Assembly: GCA_026982395.1 (NCBI GenBank)
Contig: JALSHD010000173.1
Coordinates: 1 to 44,557 of the forward strand
Length of the DNA stretch: 44,557 nt
Origin: Chromatiales bacterium
GTDB taxonomy: Bacteria > Pseudomonadota > Gammaproteobacteria > Thiohalospirales > Thiohalospiraceae
Reading direction: 5' to 3'
A program made the translations under genes and the position numbers. This document shows positions 25,200-33,705 of this stretch, in pieces; positions within the stretch are counted from its first letter, which is position 1; every line of letters begins with the position of its first letter. Under the pieces are notes generated by a model, which saw only the letters and a program-made list of their open reading frames with translations, was not told where the DNA came from and made no database searches.

Positions 25200-25727
25200 A
25201 TGATGACTCAACAAAATAACAAGATGGTTTTTGCGTTTCCCGCAGTTCTTTTGCTGTTGATTGCAGTAGCAGGCTGCTCTGGTCAGGATACTCCGGTCAG
25301 GGCGCTGGAACCCGACCGAAGCTCAATGTGCGCCCTGGACGGGATGTTGCTGGTTGACTATCCCGGACCCAAAGGACAGATCCTGTATAACGACGGGGAA
25401 AGAGAGTTCTATTGCGATACGGTAGAACTGCTTTCTATCTACCTTCGTCCCGAGCAGCAACGGCGTATTCGCGCTATTTTTACCCAGGACATGGGCAAGG
25501 CAGACTGGAAAGAGCCCCGCGACCACTGGATCGATGCAACAAAAGCGTTCTATGTGCAGGGTAGCAAACTGCACGGCTCCATGGGACCAACGTTCGCCAC
25601 CTTTGCCGACAAGGAAGATGCCGAGTCGTTCGTCAAGGAGTATGGTGGAAAGCTGCTGCGCTTTGAGCAGATAACCATCGATATGGTAGATTTGCGAGGT
25701 GGTGCAAAACATGATCACTCAATGTAG
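25200..25727 (+). CDS. nosL: NosL, copper chaperone lipoprotein
   Basis: A 175-residue lipoprotein with the signal FAFPAVLLLLIAVAGCSGQ; the lipobox VAGC puts the modified Cys at about residue 26. NosL binds Cu(I) and delivers it for NosZ assembly. The family features are present: SSMCALDGMLLVDYPGP with the Cys and Met expected to bind copper, REFYCDTVELLSIYL, and GPTFATFADKEDAESFVKEYGGKLLRFEQIT. The C-terminal tail is His-rich (AKHDHSM). An AAGGAG site precedes the ATG. It lies nine bases after nosY, and two small unknown genes follow at 13 and 3 bases, evidently in the same transcript. Confidence 0.95.
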   Translation: MMTQQNNKMVFAFPAVLLLLIAVAGCSGQDTPVRALEPDRSSMCALDGMLLVDYPGPKGQILYNDGEREFYCDTVELLSIYLRPEQQRRIRAIFTQDMGKADWKEPRDHWIDATKAFYVQGSKLHGSMGPTFATFADKEDAESFVKEYGGKLLRFEQITIDMVDLRGGAKHDHSM

Positions 25728-25740
25728 GCGATGAACTCCA

Positions 25741-26004
25741 ATGGATAATTTTTACGAAAACCTTTCCCCTGAGGATGTACAAATTCTGGACAGCCTTTCG
25801 AAACTGCTGATTGAGCTCAGAGAGAGCCGCGCCGCCCTGCTGGATCGCTATGGGGTTGCTGACGATACCGCTCTTTTTGAAAAAATCCGCTCGGGTGATA
25901 TCGATGAACATCCGGCCTATGAGGTTTACCTTGGGGCAAAGCTGATAGAATCCACTCGCGAAGCGGTACGCAAAGAGTTGCGGGACTACATGTTGGAGAA
26001 ATAA
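25741..26004 (+). CDS. Small acidic helical protein, partner of the following gene
   Basis: An 87-residue protein predicted to be almost all helical: LSPEDVQILDSLSKLLIELRESRAALLDRYG, then a short motif FEKIRSGDIDEHPAYEVYLGAK and a basic-acidic C-terminal helix (REAVRKELRDYMLEK). I do not recognise a named family, though the RYGxxD...IRxGxxxEHPAYExYLGA pattern feels conserved. It has no signal peptide and no DNA-binding helix-turn-helix. It starts 13 bases after nosL and ends three bases before the next small gene, so the two are probably translated as a pair. If the next gene is a TumE-like toxin this would be the candidate antitoxin, but the usual TumA partner has a helix-turn-helix, which is not evident here. 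Confidence 0.8.
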   Translation: MDNFYENLSPEDVQILDSLSKLLIELRESRAALLDRYGVADDTALFEKIRSGDIDEHPAYEVYLGAKLIESTREAVRKELRDYMLEK

Positions 26005-26007
26005 CCA

Positions 26008-26358
26008 GTGACACTACAAGCAGAGCTTATTGATGAAATCATCAGCCACTATGGAGAACGGCTGACGGATACCCCGCAGCAGAGCTATGATGCAGTAACC
26101 CTCTCCTTTGCCAATGAGCTGGCAATGGAGATTCGCTTCGCCAGTGCAGATGAATACTCACTAAAATGGAGTGTGGCGGAAAAGGAGTTTCGTATCGATA
26201 CAGCGCCATTGCATCCAGAACTTGCCACCTTCCCGAATCATTTGCATCTCGGCAATGGAGAGGTGCGCGCTGATCCCTTTACCACCCCCGGCAATCCTCC
26301 GAGGGAGAATGTCAGAGCAATACTGGATTCCCTTCTGGAAAATCCGATAATAGAGTAG
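26008..26358 (+). CDS. Small protein resembling TumE/DUF6516 toxins
   Basis: A 116-residue protein starting at GTG 26008 with GGAG upstream. The middle has a beta-rich part (SFANELAMEIRFASADEYSLKWSVAE) and then FRIDTAPLHPELATFPNHLHLGNGEV. From memory, an RxDxxxxHPExxTFPxHxH arrangement is characteristic of the DUF6516/TumE toxin-like group; the remaining tail (ENVRAILDSLLENP) also fits. The evidence is motif recall only, so activity as a toxin is not shown. It follows the helical 87-residue gene after three bases at the end of the nos transcript, followed by a perfect hairpin. An alternative is a nos-associated accessory factor. Confidence 0.75.
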   Translation: MTLQAELIDEIISHYGERLTDTPQQSYDAVTLSFANELAMEIRFASADEYSLKWSVAEKEFRIDTAPLHPELATFPNHLHLGNGEVRADPFTTPGNPPRENVRAILDSLLENPIIE

Positions 26359-26383
26359 CCCCCGGTGCAGGCGGGCTATTTGT

Positions 26384-26410
26384 ACTCCATCAAAATGATA
26401 TTGATGGAGT
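26384..26410 (+). terminator. Perfect hairpin at the end of the nos transcript
   Basis: ACTCCATCAA (26384-26393) and TTGATGGAGT (26401-26410) form a perfect 10-bp stem with a 7-base loop, 25 bases after the last small gene and 24 before ygiQ. No T tract follows, so it may be a weak terminator or a 3' end stabiliser. Confidence 0.55.
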
Positions 26411-26434
26411 GCTGGTGCTAACAAAATACCCACA

Positions 26435-28582
26435 ATGCAAACCATCACCGGTCTATTCTCCTACCGAAAATTCTGGGCTCACCGTTTTGGCACGGCACCC
26501 TTCCTGCCCATGTCACGCAAAGAGATGGATGATCTCGGCTGGGATGCCTGCGATATCATTCTGGTAACCGGTGATGCCTACGTTGATCATGCCAGTTTTG
26601 GAATGGCGATCATTGGGCGTCTGCTGGAGGCGCAGGGATTCCGGGTCGGTATTATTTCCCAACCGGACTGGACCAGTACAGATGATTTTACCCGGCTAGG
26701 CAGGCCAAATCTGTTTTTCGGCATCACCGCCGGCAACATGGATTCAATGATAAATCACTATACCGCTGACCGGCGCATCCGCTCCAACGACGCCTATACG
26801 CCGGATGGTCTTGCAGGTAAACGGCCTGATCGGGCAGTTATTGTCTATTCCCAGCGTTGTCGGGAGGCTTATAAAGGGTTACCCATCATCATCGGCAGCA
26901 TCGAAGCCAGCCTGCGCCGTATCGCCCATTATGACTATTGGTCCGACAAGGTACGCCGCTCTATCCTGCTCGACTCCAAGGCGGATCTGCTGCTTTACGG
27001 TAACGCGGAACGCGCTGTAGTTGAGGTTGCACATCGGCTCGCCAGAGGAGAAAAAACAGCAGAACTCACCGACATTCGCGGTACCGCTTTTGTATATAAT
27101 GACCTGCCGGAGGGGTGGGAGGAGATTGATTCCAGCGAAATCGATACGACCGGCGCTCCTGCCCCACAAAAAAACCCTTACTCAGAGGTAACAAACTGCA
27201 CTCCAAACAGAGACCAGCCACTAGTAGAGAAACAGACCAGCATAAGCAGAAAGAAAACAACACTGGATCGCAGCCGGACCGTGATCCGTTTGCCTTCCTT
27301 TGAAAGCGTAAAACGTGACACCACCCTCTATGCCCATGCTTCCCGCATCCTGCATATCGAAACCAACCCGGGCAATGCCCGCGCCCTGCGGCAACAACAC
27401 GGCCAACGCTTTGTCTGGCTGAATCCCCCTCCCATCCCGCTTACCACGGCAGAGATGGATGCGGTCTATGACCTGCCTTTTCAGCGTGTCCCCCACCCGG
27501 CCTACCAGGGGAAAAAAATTCCGGCGTACGAGATGATCCGTTTTTCCATTCCCATTATGCGGGGCTGTTTCGGCGGCTGTACCTTTTGCTCGATTACCGA
27601 ACATGAAGGGCGTATTATTCAGAACCGATCGGAAACCTCCATTATCCGCGAAATCGAGACCATACGGGATGAGGTACCCGGCTTCACCGGCATCATCTCC
27701 GACCTGGGCGGGCCAACCGCCAATATGTACCGCCTGGCCTGCAAGGACCCGAAAATTGAAGCAGCCTGCCGCCGCCTCTCATGCGTCTATCCGGGCATTT
27801 GCAAGAACATGAGTACCGATCACAGTGCGTTGATTAAACTCTATCGCCGCGCCCGTTCACTGCCGGGGGTAAAAAAAGTACTGATTGCCTCCGGCCTGCG
27901 CTACGATCTTGCCGTTGAATCGCCGGAGTACGTAAAGGAGCTGGTCAGCCACCATGTCGGTGGTTACCTGAAAATTGCTCCGGAGCACACCGAGCAAGGG
28001 CCGCTCTCGAAGATGATGAAACCGGGGATCGGCAGCTATGACCGCTTCAAACAGATGTTCGACAGATTCAGCAAGGCCTGCGGCAAGGAGCAGTACCTGA
28101 TTCCCTACTTCATCGCCGCCCATCCTGGCACAACATTGGAGGATATGCTCAATCTCGCCCTGTGGCTGAAGAAAAACAGTTTCCGCCTTGACCAGGTACA
28201 GGCCTTTTTGCCCTCCCCGATGGCGACAGCCAGTGCGATGTATCACAGCGGCCACAATCCATTGCATCGAATCCGTCACAATAGCGAAAAGGTTGTCATC
28301 CCGAAGGGGCTGAAGATGCGCCGTCTGCACAAGGCCTTTCTGCGTTACCACGATGCCAACAACTGGCCACTGCTGCGAGACGCCCTGAAAGAGATGGGAC
28401 GCAGCGATCTGATTGGCAATGGCAAACGGCATCTGGTTCCCAGCTGGCAACCGCCGGGCACTGGAGGAAAACCGGAGGGACGCCGCCAAGGGAGCAAGGC
28501 CACTCCCCGAATCAGAACTTCCCGGCCCTTTCAACAGAAAACCAGATCTTCTACCTCATCAGGGAAAAAGAGAAAGCATTAA
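26435..28582 (+). CDS. ygiQ: YgiQ family radical SAM protein
   Basis: A 715-residue member of the UPF0313/YgiQ group. The N-terminal half is a cobalamin-binding-like domain ([35 protein letters not shown]), and the radical SAM cluster site reads [17 protein letters not shown] with C378, C382 and C385. Later parts include [19 protein letters not shown] and a basic, Ser/Thr/Pro-rich C-terminal tail from about residue 660. The reaction catalysed by YgiQ is not established. The family is widespread, and nothing in this neighbourhood gives a role. It is four bases from apaH, so the two are an operon. Confidence 0.95.
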   Translation: MQTITGLFSYRKFWAHRFGTAPFLPMSRKEMDDLGWDACDIILVTGDAYVDHASFGMAIIGRLLEAQGFRVGIISQPDWTSTDDFTRLGRPNLFFGITAGNMDSMINHYTADRRIRSNDAYTPDGLAGKRPDRAVIVYSQRCREAYKGLPIIIGSIEASLRRIAHYDYWSDKVRRSILLDSKADLLLYGNAERAVVEVAHRLARGEKTAELTDIRGTAFVYNDLPEGWEEIDSSEIDTTGAPAPQKNPYSEVTNCTPNRDQPLVEKQTSISRKKTTLDRSRTVIRLPSFESVKRDTTLYAHASRILHIETNPGNARALRQQHGQRFVWLNPPPIPLTTAEMDAVYDLPFQRVPHPAYQGKKIPAYEMIRFSIPIMRGCFGGCTFCSITEHEGRIIQNRSETSIIREIETIRDEVPGFTGIISDLGGPTANMYRLACKDPKIEAACRRLSCVYPGICKNMSTDHSALIKLYRRARSLPGVKKVLIASGLRYDLAVESPEYVKELVSHHVGGYLKIAPEHTEQGPLSKMMKPGIGSYDRFKQMFDRFSKACGKEQYLIPYFIAAHPGTTLEDMLNLALWLKKNSFRLDQVQAFLPSPMATASAMYHSGHNPLHRIRHNSEKVVIPKGLKMRRLHKAFLRYHDANNWPLLRDALKEMGRSDLIGNGKRHLVPSWQPPGTGGKPEGRRQGSKATPRIRTSRPFQQKTRSSTSSGKKRKH

Positions 28583-28585
28583 AAC

Positions 28586-29416
28586 ATGGCCACTTACGCT
28601 ATCGGTGATATCCAGGGCTGTTTTGATGCCCTGCAACAGCTACTGGAGCAGATCAGGTTTGACCCGGACAATGACCAACTCTGGTTTACTGGGGATCTGG
28701 TCAATAGGGGGCCAAAATCTCTCGAGACCCTCCGTTTTGTCAAACAGCTGGGAGAACAGGCGATAACCGTTTTAGGCAACCACGATCTGCATCTGCTGGC
28801 TATTGATGCCGGATATAGCAAACTTCACAAGGGCAGCGACACCCTGGTACCTGTTCTAACTGCTCCCGACAAAGGGGAGCTACTGGAGTGGTTGCGCTAT
28901 CGGCCTCTGCTTCACTTTGATGCTGGATTAAATACCGCCATGCTGCATGCGGGACTGCCACCACAATGGGACATCAGCCAGGCACAGCAACACGCCAACG
29001 AAATTGAGACCGTGCTGCGCGGGAATAAATGGAGGAGTTTTTTCAAACATATGTACGGTAATCAACCCAACCGCTGGAGCGAGGAGCTGCAAAGCCGGGA
29101 TCGCCTGCGTTTTATCGTCAACTGTTTTACCCGGCTGCGCTATTGCACGACAAATGGAAAAATAGATTTTCGAGAGAAGGGAAAACCGGGTACCCAACCG
29201 CCAGGGCTGCTACCATGGTTTGAAATCCCCAGCCGGAAAAGTCAGGACACACGCATTATCTTTGGTCACTGGTCCACACTAGGTCTCTGCCAAACAGACA
29301 ATATCTGCGCAATAGATACCGGTTGTCTTTGGGGCGGCAGCCTCACTGCCGTACAACTTGATGATGAAATGACAACTACCAGCATCCCCTGCCTCGCACA
29401 GCGCACCCCAGGTTGA
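28586..29416 (+). CDS. apaH: Symmetrical diadenosine tetraphosphatase ApaH
   Basis: A 276-residue metallophosphoesterase that splits Ap4A to two ADP and also removes Np4 caps from RNA. The metal-site motifs stand in order: YAIGDIQGCFD (about residues 4-14), FTGDLVNRGP (33-42), VLGNHDLHLL (60-70), then the ApaH-type segments DFREKGKPGTQPPGLLPWFE and IIFGHWSTLGL. The length matches E. coli ApaH (280). It starts three bases after the ygiQ stop. A rho-independent terminator follows at 29513-29578. Confidence 0.96.
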   Translation: MATYAIGDIQGCFDALQQLLEQIRFDPDNDQLWFTGDLVNRGPKSLETLRFVKQLGEQAITVLGNHDLHLLAIDAGYSKLHKGSDTLVPVLTAPDKGELLEWLRYRPLLHFDAGLNTAMLHAGLPPQWDISQAQQHANEIETVLRGNKWRSFFKHMYGNQPNRWSEELQSRDRLRFIVNCFTRLRYCTTNGKIDFREKGKPGTQPPGLLPWFEIPSRKSQDTRIIFGHWSTLGLCQTDNICAIDTGCLWGGSLTAVQLDDEMTTTSIPCLAQRTPG

Positions 29417-29512
29417 CCTATATCAAGGATCTATACCGCTCACTATGGCGAAATAAGGCCATCATTTTGTTGGGTTGAAAACAAACCCTGCCGAGTGATA
29501 ATTCCTCCGTTT

Positions 29513-29578
29513 GGATCAGGGGAAGCAGATAGTGAATACCGATCATCCCACCTCCACTAACCCCTGATCCCTTTTTTT
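29513..29578 (+). terminator. Rho-independent terminator after apaH
   Basis: GGATCAGGGG (29513-29522) pairs with CCCCTGATCC (29561-29570), followed by CTTTTTTT (T run 29572-29578). Inside the long loop TAGTG can pair with CACTA to extend the structure. It is oriented for the plus strand; the minus strand, on which dnr ends nearby, has no T run. Confidence 0.8.
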
Positions 29579-29667
29579 CATTTACGGCAAGAGCCCGCTC
29601 CACGGCTGCATTATATGAGACTGGCTCGAACTGACTGATTTGTGATTAACGATAAACTATCGGCTAC

Positions 29668-30354
29668 TCAACTTCCAAAGCATCGCAACCCCCGTACATC
29701 CCGAATATGGATGGTACGCCCGTTCACAGTCAGCAGCCCCTGTTGACTCAATGTTTTCAGAATTCTGGAAAATGTTTCCGGTTTAATGGAAAGACGGGAA
29801 GCAAGGATCTGTTTGGAAGTAACAAGTTCAATATCCGCTGTCTCAGCCTTGCAGTCCTCAATCTGCTGAAGAAGATGGTGAACCAAGCGAAAAGTGGCGT
29901 TTTGTAACGTCAGGTTATCAATCTCGTTTACAAAAATATGTAACCGGTAACTCATATCCGCCATCAGACGAAAACAGGTTTCTCTGGAGTCATACAGAAT
30001 CTGCAGAAATATCGCACTGTCGACAGCCAATACATCACAGGGCATCAATGCCTCTGCATTTACCGGAAAAACCCGCTTTTTCATAAACAGGACCGCTTCA
30101 GCAAACGGCTGTCCGGCATGCACTACCTCAATGACATGCTCAGTACCCTCCATAGAAAGCCGCGACAGTTTTATCTGACCACTGCATAGACGAAAAAAAC
30201 GCTCTGCCGGTTGATCCTGCTGAAAGAGTATTTCCCCTTCCACCAGATGCAGAATACGGGAATGCCGGGCTACAAGTGTCAGCTGCTCTGGGCTAAGGGC
30301 CGAAAACAGAATATGCTTACGCAGCTCGCTTTCTACATCACGAAGACTCTTCAT
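29668..30354 (-). CDS. dnr: CRP/FNR-family regulator, Dnr-like
   Basis: A 228-residue transcription factor. The N-terminal cyclic-nucleotide-binding-type beta roll spans FSALSPEQLTLVARHSRILHLVEGEILF to FPVNAEALMPCDVLAV, then comes the long dimerisation helix and a C-terminal helix-turn-helix with VTSKQILASRLSIKPETFSRILKTLSQQGLL (about 180-210). There is no N-terminal Cys cluster as in FNR, so it is of the Dnr/NnrR type that senses NO, probably through heme. The recognition-helix SIKPETFSRIL is typical of Dnr. It lies next to cysG and the nir genes, and the FNR/DNR boxes before nosZ, nirC and itself make it the best candidate regulator of all three. The terminator of apaH faces it. Confidence 0.85.
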   Translation of the reverse strand: MKSLRDVESELRKHILFSALSPEQLTLVARHSRILHLVEGEILFQQDQPAERFFRLCSGQIKLSRLSMEGTEHVIEVVHAGQPFAEAVLFMKKRVFPVNAEALMPCDVLAVDSAIFLQILYDSRETCFRLMADMSYRLHIFVNEIDNLTLQNATFRLVHHLLQQIEDCKAETADIELVTSKQILASRLSIKPETFSRILKTLSQQGLLTVNGRTIHIRDVRGLRCFGS

Positions 30355-30479
30355 ACGGAGAATTCAATTTCCATTTAAACATGCATCAATATGGCTCAAC
30401 AGCCGCAAAATCTGGCCTGCCCATCACCTCGATTGTAGTCCCACAGTTCCATTGGGATAAAATATATCTACCTTGATAT

Positions 30480-30493
30480 TTGACGTAAATCAA
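30480..30493 (-). promoter_or_regulatory. FNR/DNR box upstream of dnr
   Basis: TTGAC-GTAA-ATCAA (30480-30493) is a good FNR/DNR site with one asymmetric base. It lies 126 bases before the dnr start and beyond the end of cysG. The -10 candidate on the minus strand is TATCCC (30459-30454), a weak match two bases off the class II spacing, so the promoter itself is uncertain. It would allow autoregulation or FNR control of dnr. Confidence 0.65.
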
Positions 30494-30511
30494 AATTTGA
30501 AACGGAAAGAT

Positions 30512-31894
30512 TTACGCATGATACCAGTTTAGCTTGTCTCGTAACCTGACAACCTCCCCCACAATAATCAACGTTGGTGGTTTGGGTTGCTCTTTCTCTG
30601 CAATCGCTGGAAGTGTTGACACAGTTCCGGTAAAAACACGTTGCAAGGGTGTTGTACCCTGCTGCACCAGGGCAGCAGGCATATCAGGGGGGACGCCGTG
30701 AGCCAGCAGCTCACGGCATATTACAGGCAGCCCGATCAGCCCCATGTAAAACACCACCGTCTGCTGGGGTTGGGCCAGCATATCCCAGTTCAAATCCAAA
30801 CTGCCATCTTTCAGGTGACCTGTCACGAATACAGCTGCATGGGCATAATCACGGTGGGTAATGGGAATTCCAGCGTAGGAGGCACAGCCTGATGCGGCGG
30901 TAATACCGGGAACAACCTGAAAAGGGACTCCTTCTTCCGCAAGCGTGTCGATCTCCTCGCCCCCACGACCAAAAATAAAAGGATCACCTCCCTTGAGACG
31001 CACTACCCGCTTGCCCTGTTTTGCCAATCGCACCAGTGTTTGGTTGATATCTTCCTGACGCATGACATGGTGGCTGTTCTCCTTTCCCACATAGATACGC
31101 TCCGCATCACGCCTGACCAGGTCCAGAATCGGTTCGGCAACAAGGCGGTCGTAAACCACCACATCTGCACGCTGCATCAGACGCAAGGCCCGAAAAGTGA
31201 GCAGATCCGGATCACCAGGCCCGCCACCAATCAGATAGACCTCACCAACCCCGCCTGAGGGCTCTTTTCTGGCAAGGGCGGCTTCCATCAGTCTGTCCGC
31301 CTCATCAAGATGACCGGAAAACACCCGTTCGGCCACACCGCCCTGCATGATCTCCTCCCAGAAACGGCGCCGATCAGCAGCATCGGAGAACTGCTCTTTC
31401 ACCCGATCCCGAAAACGGCTTGCCAGCTCTGCCAACCGGCCATAACCAGCGGGAATCAACGATTCCAGACGGGCCCGGATAAGGCGCGCCAGTACCGGCG
31501 AAGCTCCTCCGGTTGATACCGCTGCAATCACGGGAGAGCGATCGATAATGGATGGCATGATAAAACTGCTAAGGGCGGGTTGGTCCACCACGTTAACGGG
31601 AATGCGAAGCTGTTGCGCCTGTGCGGAAAGCTGTCTGTTCACGGCAGCATCGTCGGTTGCTGCAACAACCAGGCAGGCTGCATCCAGATCCTCCGGAGCA
31701 TATTCCCGTTGTTCATGGGCAATCTCTCCTCGCTGTTTCAGTTCAGCAAGTGTCGGCCCCAAGGCAGGAGAAATCACTTTAATCTGTGCCCCCGCCCGCA
31801 ACAAAAGGTTAACCTTGCGGGCGGCAACCTCTCCCCCGCCAATAACGATGCAGGATTTTGTTTTTACATCAAGAAATATCGGTAGTAGATCCAT
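30512..31894 (-). CDS. cysG: Siroheme synthase CysG (three activities)
   Basis: A 460-residue fused enzyme. The N-terminal part is precorrin-2 dehydrogenase/sirohydrochlorin ferrochelatase: CIVIGGGEVAARKVNLLLRAGA is the NAD-binding turn and AVSTGGASPVLARLIR carries the catalytic Ser region. The C-terminal part from about residue 218 is uroporphyrinogen-III C-methyltransferase: GEVYLIGGGPGDPDLLTFRALRLMQRADVVVYDRLV, GKENSHHVMRQEDIN and the SUMT motif RLKGGDPFIFGRGGEE. It makes siroheme from uroporphyrinogen III in three steps. It sits between nirN and dnr, where a stand-alone nirE (the methyltransferase) is often found in nir clusters, so here it probably serves heme d1 synthesis, and perhaps sulfite or nitrite reductase siroheme too. 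Confidence 0.96.
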   Translation of the reverse strand: MDLLPIFLDVKTKSCIVIGGGEVAARKVNLLLRAGAQIKVISPALGPTLAELKQRGEIAHEQREYAPEDLDAACLVVAATDDAAVNRQLSAQAQQLRIPVNVVDQPALSSFIMPSIIDRSPVIAAVSTGGASPVLARLIRARLESLIPAGYGRLAELASRFRDRVKEQFSDAADRRRFWEEIMQGGVAERVFSGHLDEADRLMEAALARKEPSGGVGEVYLIGGGPGDPDLLTFRALRLMQRADVVVYDRLVAEPILDLVRRDAERIYVGKENSHHVMRQEDINQTLVRLAKQGKRVVRLKGGDPFIFGRGGEEIDTLAEEGVPFQVVPGITAASGCASYAGIPITHRDYAHAAVFVTGHLKDGSLDLNWDMLAQPQQTVVFYMGLIGLPVICRELLAHGVPPDMPAALVQQGTTPLQRVFTGTVSTLPAIAEKEQPKPPTLIIVGEVVRLRDKLNWYHA

Positions 31895-32021
31895 GAGGGA
31901 TAGAAAATTTTGTTATCAAACCGGGAAACGCAACCCGCTTACCAAAGGAGTCTCCTCATTATACCCGTCGGCTACCGGAATTTCTTAGGGTAAAGTCAAT
32001 GAATGGTATTAAAATCAGGAA

Positions 32022-32162
32022 ACAGAGGACACGAAGGGGGTATTCAGCCATTTCTTGCTCACCAGACAGCTCTGTGTTCTCCGTGTCTCTGGGGTGAATC
32101 CGCTTATCTGGTTTGCACCACAGAGACACAGAGGATACGGAGGGGGGATGTTCAGTCATTTA
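32022..32162. repeat. Intergenic repeat cluster between cysG and nirN
   Basis: Two similar copies of a repeat, at 32022-32053 and 32128-32162, share ACAGAGGA(C/T)ACG(A/G)AGGGGG and then TTCAG(C/T)CATTT. Between them an imperfect inverted pair lies at 32070-32096 and 32116-32142, with 22 of 27 positions matching (CTCTGTGT-like words paired with CACAGAG-like words). The CACCACAGAGACACAG word type is a common dispersed intergenic repeat in many bacteria. Apart from this repeat the 284-base gap shows no gene or terminator. Confidence 0.65.
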
Positions 32163-32178
32163 GAGATCTCGGTGTTCT

Positions 32179-33696
32179 CTAATGGCTGGTACCACTGGAG
32201 CGAGTCAGTTTGTTATGCACGTTATATTTTCCAGACGGTTTTCGCATCGGGATGCGTTTGAGCTCTTTCAGCGTACGACTGTCATAAACTATCAGGGCAC
32301 CCTCCTTGTCCCAGATACTCAGCAGTGCCCGGGAGCCATCTTTGGTAAATTCAACATGGGCTGATACCTTGCCTGGCACCGGGCGCAGGGTTTTTACTAT
32401 TTTCAGGGTGCGCTTGTCGATAATATGCATTGCATCACGGTCGGGACCAAAAAAAACATCCACCCAGGCATAGGGGCTGTTCTCGTGGCTGCGCATGAAA
32501 AACCCTGGCCCCAGCGTATCGATACGTTTGATGGTCTTCCAGGTGGTCATATCGATGATGCTGACCACCCCTTCCTTCATGTTAGGGGTCGCCAGAACCG
32601 GGCGGTCCCGATACTGCCAGGTGATTCCCGAACCCAGATGCGGCATTCCGGGTAAATCCAGCTTGTGAACCACCTTCCCAAGGTTCAGATCGACCAACTG
32701 GCTGCTGCCACTGCGGGAAGTCCCTATAATCAGACTGTAATCCGGATTGAGAAAAAAATCGTCCAGATAATCATCTGTTTTAATACGCCGGATGGGAGGG
32801 GGTGTTTTGATGGCAGAGGCAAGCGTCGAATAGGAAATTTCCCATACTTCAGGTATGTCCTTGAGCGCTACAATAAAACTTTTCCTGGGCTCAGCCGCAT
32901 AGACCGCACTGACCCGGGAGCTGTGGCCGTTGTTGTCAGTTACCGGGATAACCCTGAGCGGCGTGAGATCCCGCCCATCCAGCACCGTCAGAGTGTGCGG
33001 CAGGTAGTTGGCCACCACCACATAACGGCCATCGGAGGAGACTGCCATATTCCGGGTGTTGATACCGGCACGGATCTCGGCTACATATTTGAGATTGTAG
33101 ATATCAAACTTGCTGATCCAGCCATCCCGTGAGGCAAAGAAAACATAGCGGCCATTGTTGCTGTATTTCGGTCCGCCATGAAGGGCAAAGCGGGTTGGAA
33201 AACGGTGAATGGGGATGAATGTATCGCCATCCAGCAGCGTTGCATGGTGATCTGCCAGCTCCACCACGATAAACAGGTTCTGCAGATCGGCTGAAAACAG
33301 TGGCTTGTCGGGCAGCTGTTCGGGCCGGTGATACACGATATGGCTGGCGCGTATCTGCTCCATACCCCACTCCGGGATACGCTTCAGCGGGGTGTAGATA
33401 TACTCCACCAGCGACTGAATCTCTGCCTTGCTCAGCTTGTCATGAAAAGCGGGCATCTGGGTTGCCGGAGAACCGTTTTCAATTACCGATATTGCCGCCT
33501 TTTTCTTCAACCGCTTGAGGTTTTGCGGCAACAGGGCCGGACCCATGGCGCCAAGTCGATCGGTACCATGGCACTCGGCACAACTCTTCTTGTACAGAAA
33601 CTCCGCATCAATATTTTTGTTTTCAGCGACAACAGAACTCCCGCAACAGAGAACAAAAATCATTGAGAAAAACAGACTGCTGATGGCTGTTTTCAT
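32179..33696 (-). CDS. nirN: NirN, c/d1-type cytochrome of heme d1 synthesis
   Basis: A 505-residue periplasmic protein with a signal peptide (MKTAISSLFFSMIFVLCCGSS), a cytochrome c domain (CAECH at residues 39-43, likely Met ligand M81 in QMPAF) and a long eight-bladed d1-type propeller (FALHGGPKYSNNGRYVFFASRDGWISK and GMPHLGSGITW carry the expected His ligands). It closely follows the NirN pattern rather than NirS: the c domain begins at the N-terminus without the NirS-type extension, and the wording ADHHATLLDGD and RAGINTRNMAVSSDGRYVVVANYLPH matches NirN as I recall it. NirN is the dehydrogenase that completes the acrylate side chain of heme d1. It starts nine bases after nirJ and is the last gene of the nir operon. 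Confidence 0.93.
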   Translation of the reverse strand: MKTAISSLFFSMIFVLCCGSSVVAENKNIDAEFLYKKSCAECHGTDRLGAMGPALLPQNLKRLKKKAAISVIENGSPATQMPAFHDKLSKAEIQSLVEYIYTPLKRIPEWGMEQIRASHIVYHRPEQLPDKPLFSADLQNLFIVVELADHHATLLDGDTFIPIHRFPTRFALHGGPKYSNNGRYVFFASRDGWISKFDIYNLKYVAEIRAGINTRNMAVSSDGRYVVVANYLPHTLTVLDGRDLTPLRVIPVTDNNGHSSRVSAVYAAEPRKSFIVALKDIPEVWEISYSTLASAIKTPPPIRRIKTDDYLDDFFLNPDYSLIIGTSRSGSSQLVDLNLGKVVHKLDLPGMPHLGSGITWQYRDRPVLATPNMKEGVVSIIDMTTWKTIKRIDTLGPGFFMRSHENSPYAWVDVFFGPDRDAMHIIDKRTLKIVKTLRPVPGKVSAHVEFTKDGSRALLSIWDKEGALIVYDSRTLKELKRIPMRKPSGKYNVHNKLTRSSGTSH

Positions 33697-33705
33697 AACA
33701 GGTTA

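Noticed and set aside
29418-29603. A 61-codon minus-strand frame after apaH.
   Set aside because: It overlaps the apaH terminator stem and has no ribosome binding site or recognisable sequence.
32179-33696. The c-d1 protein as NirS, the nitrite reductase.
   Set aside because: The length, the lack of the NirS N-terminal extension and the wording of the c domain and propeller fit NirN; it also lies last in the operon where NirN is usual.
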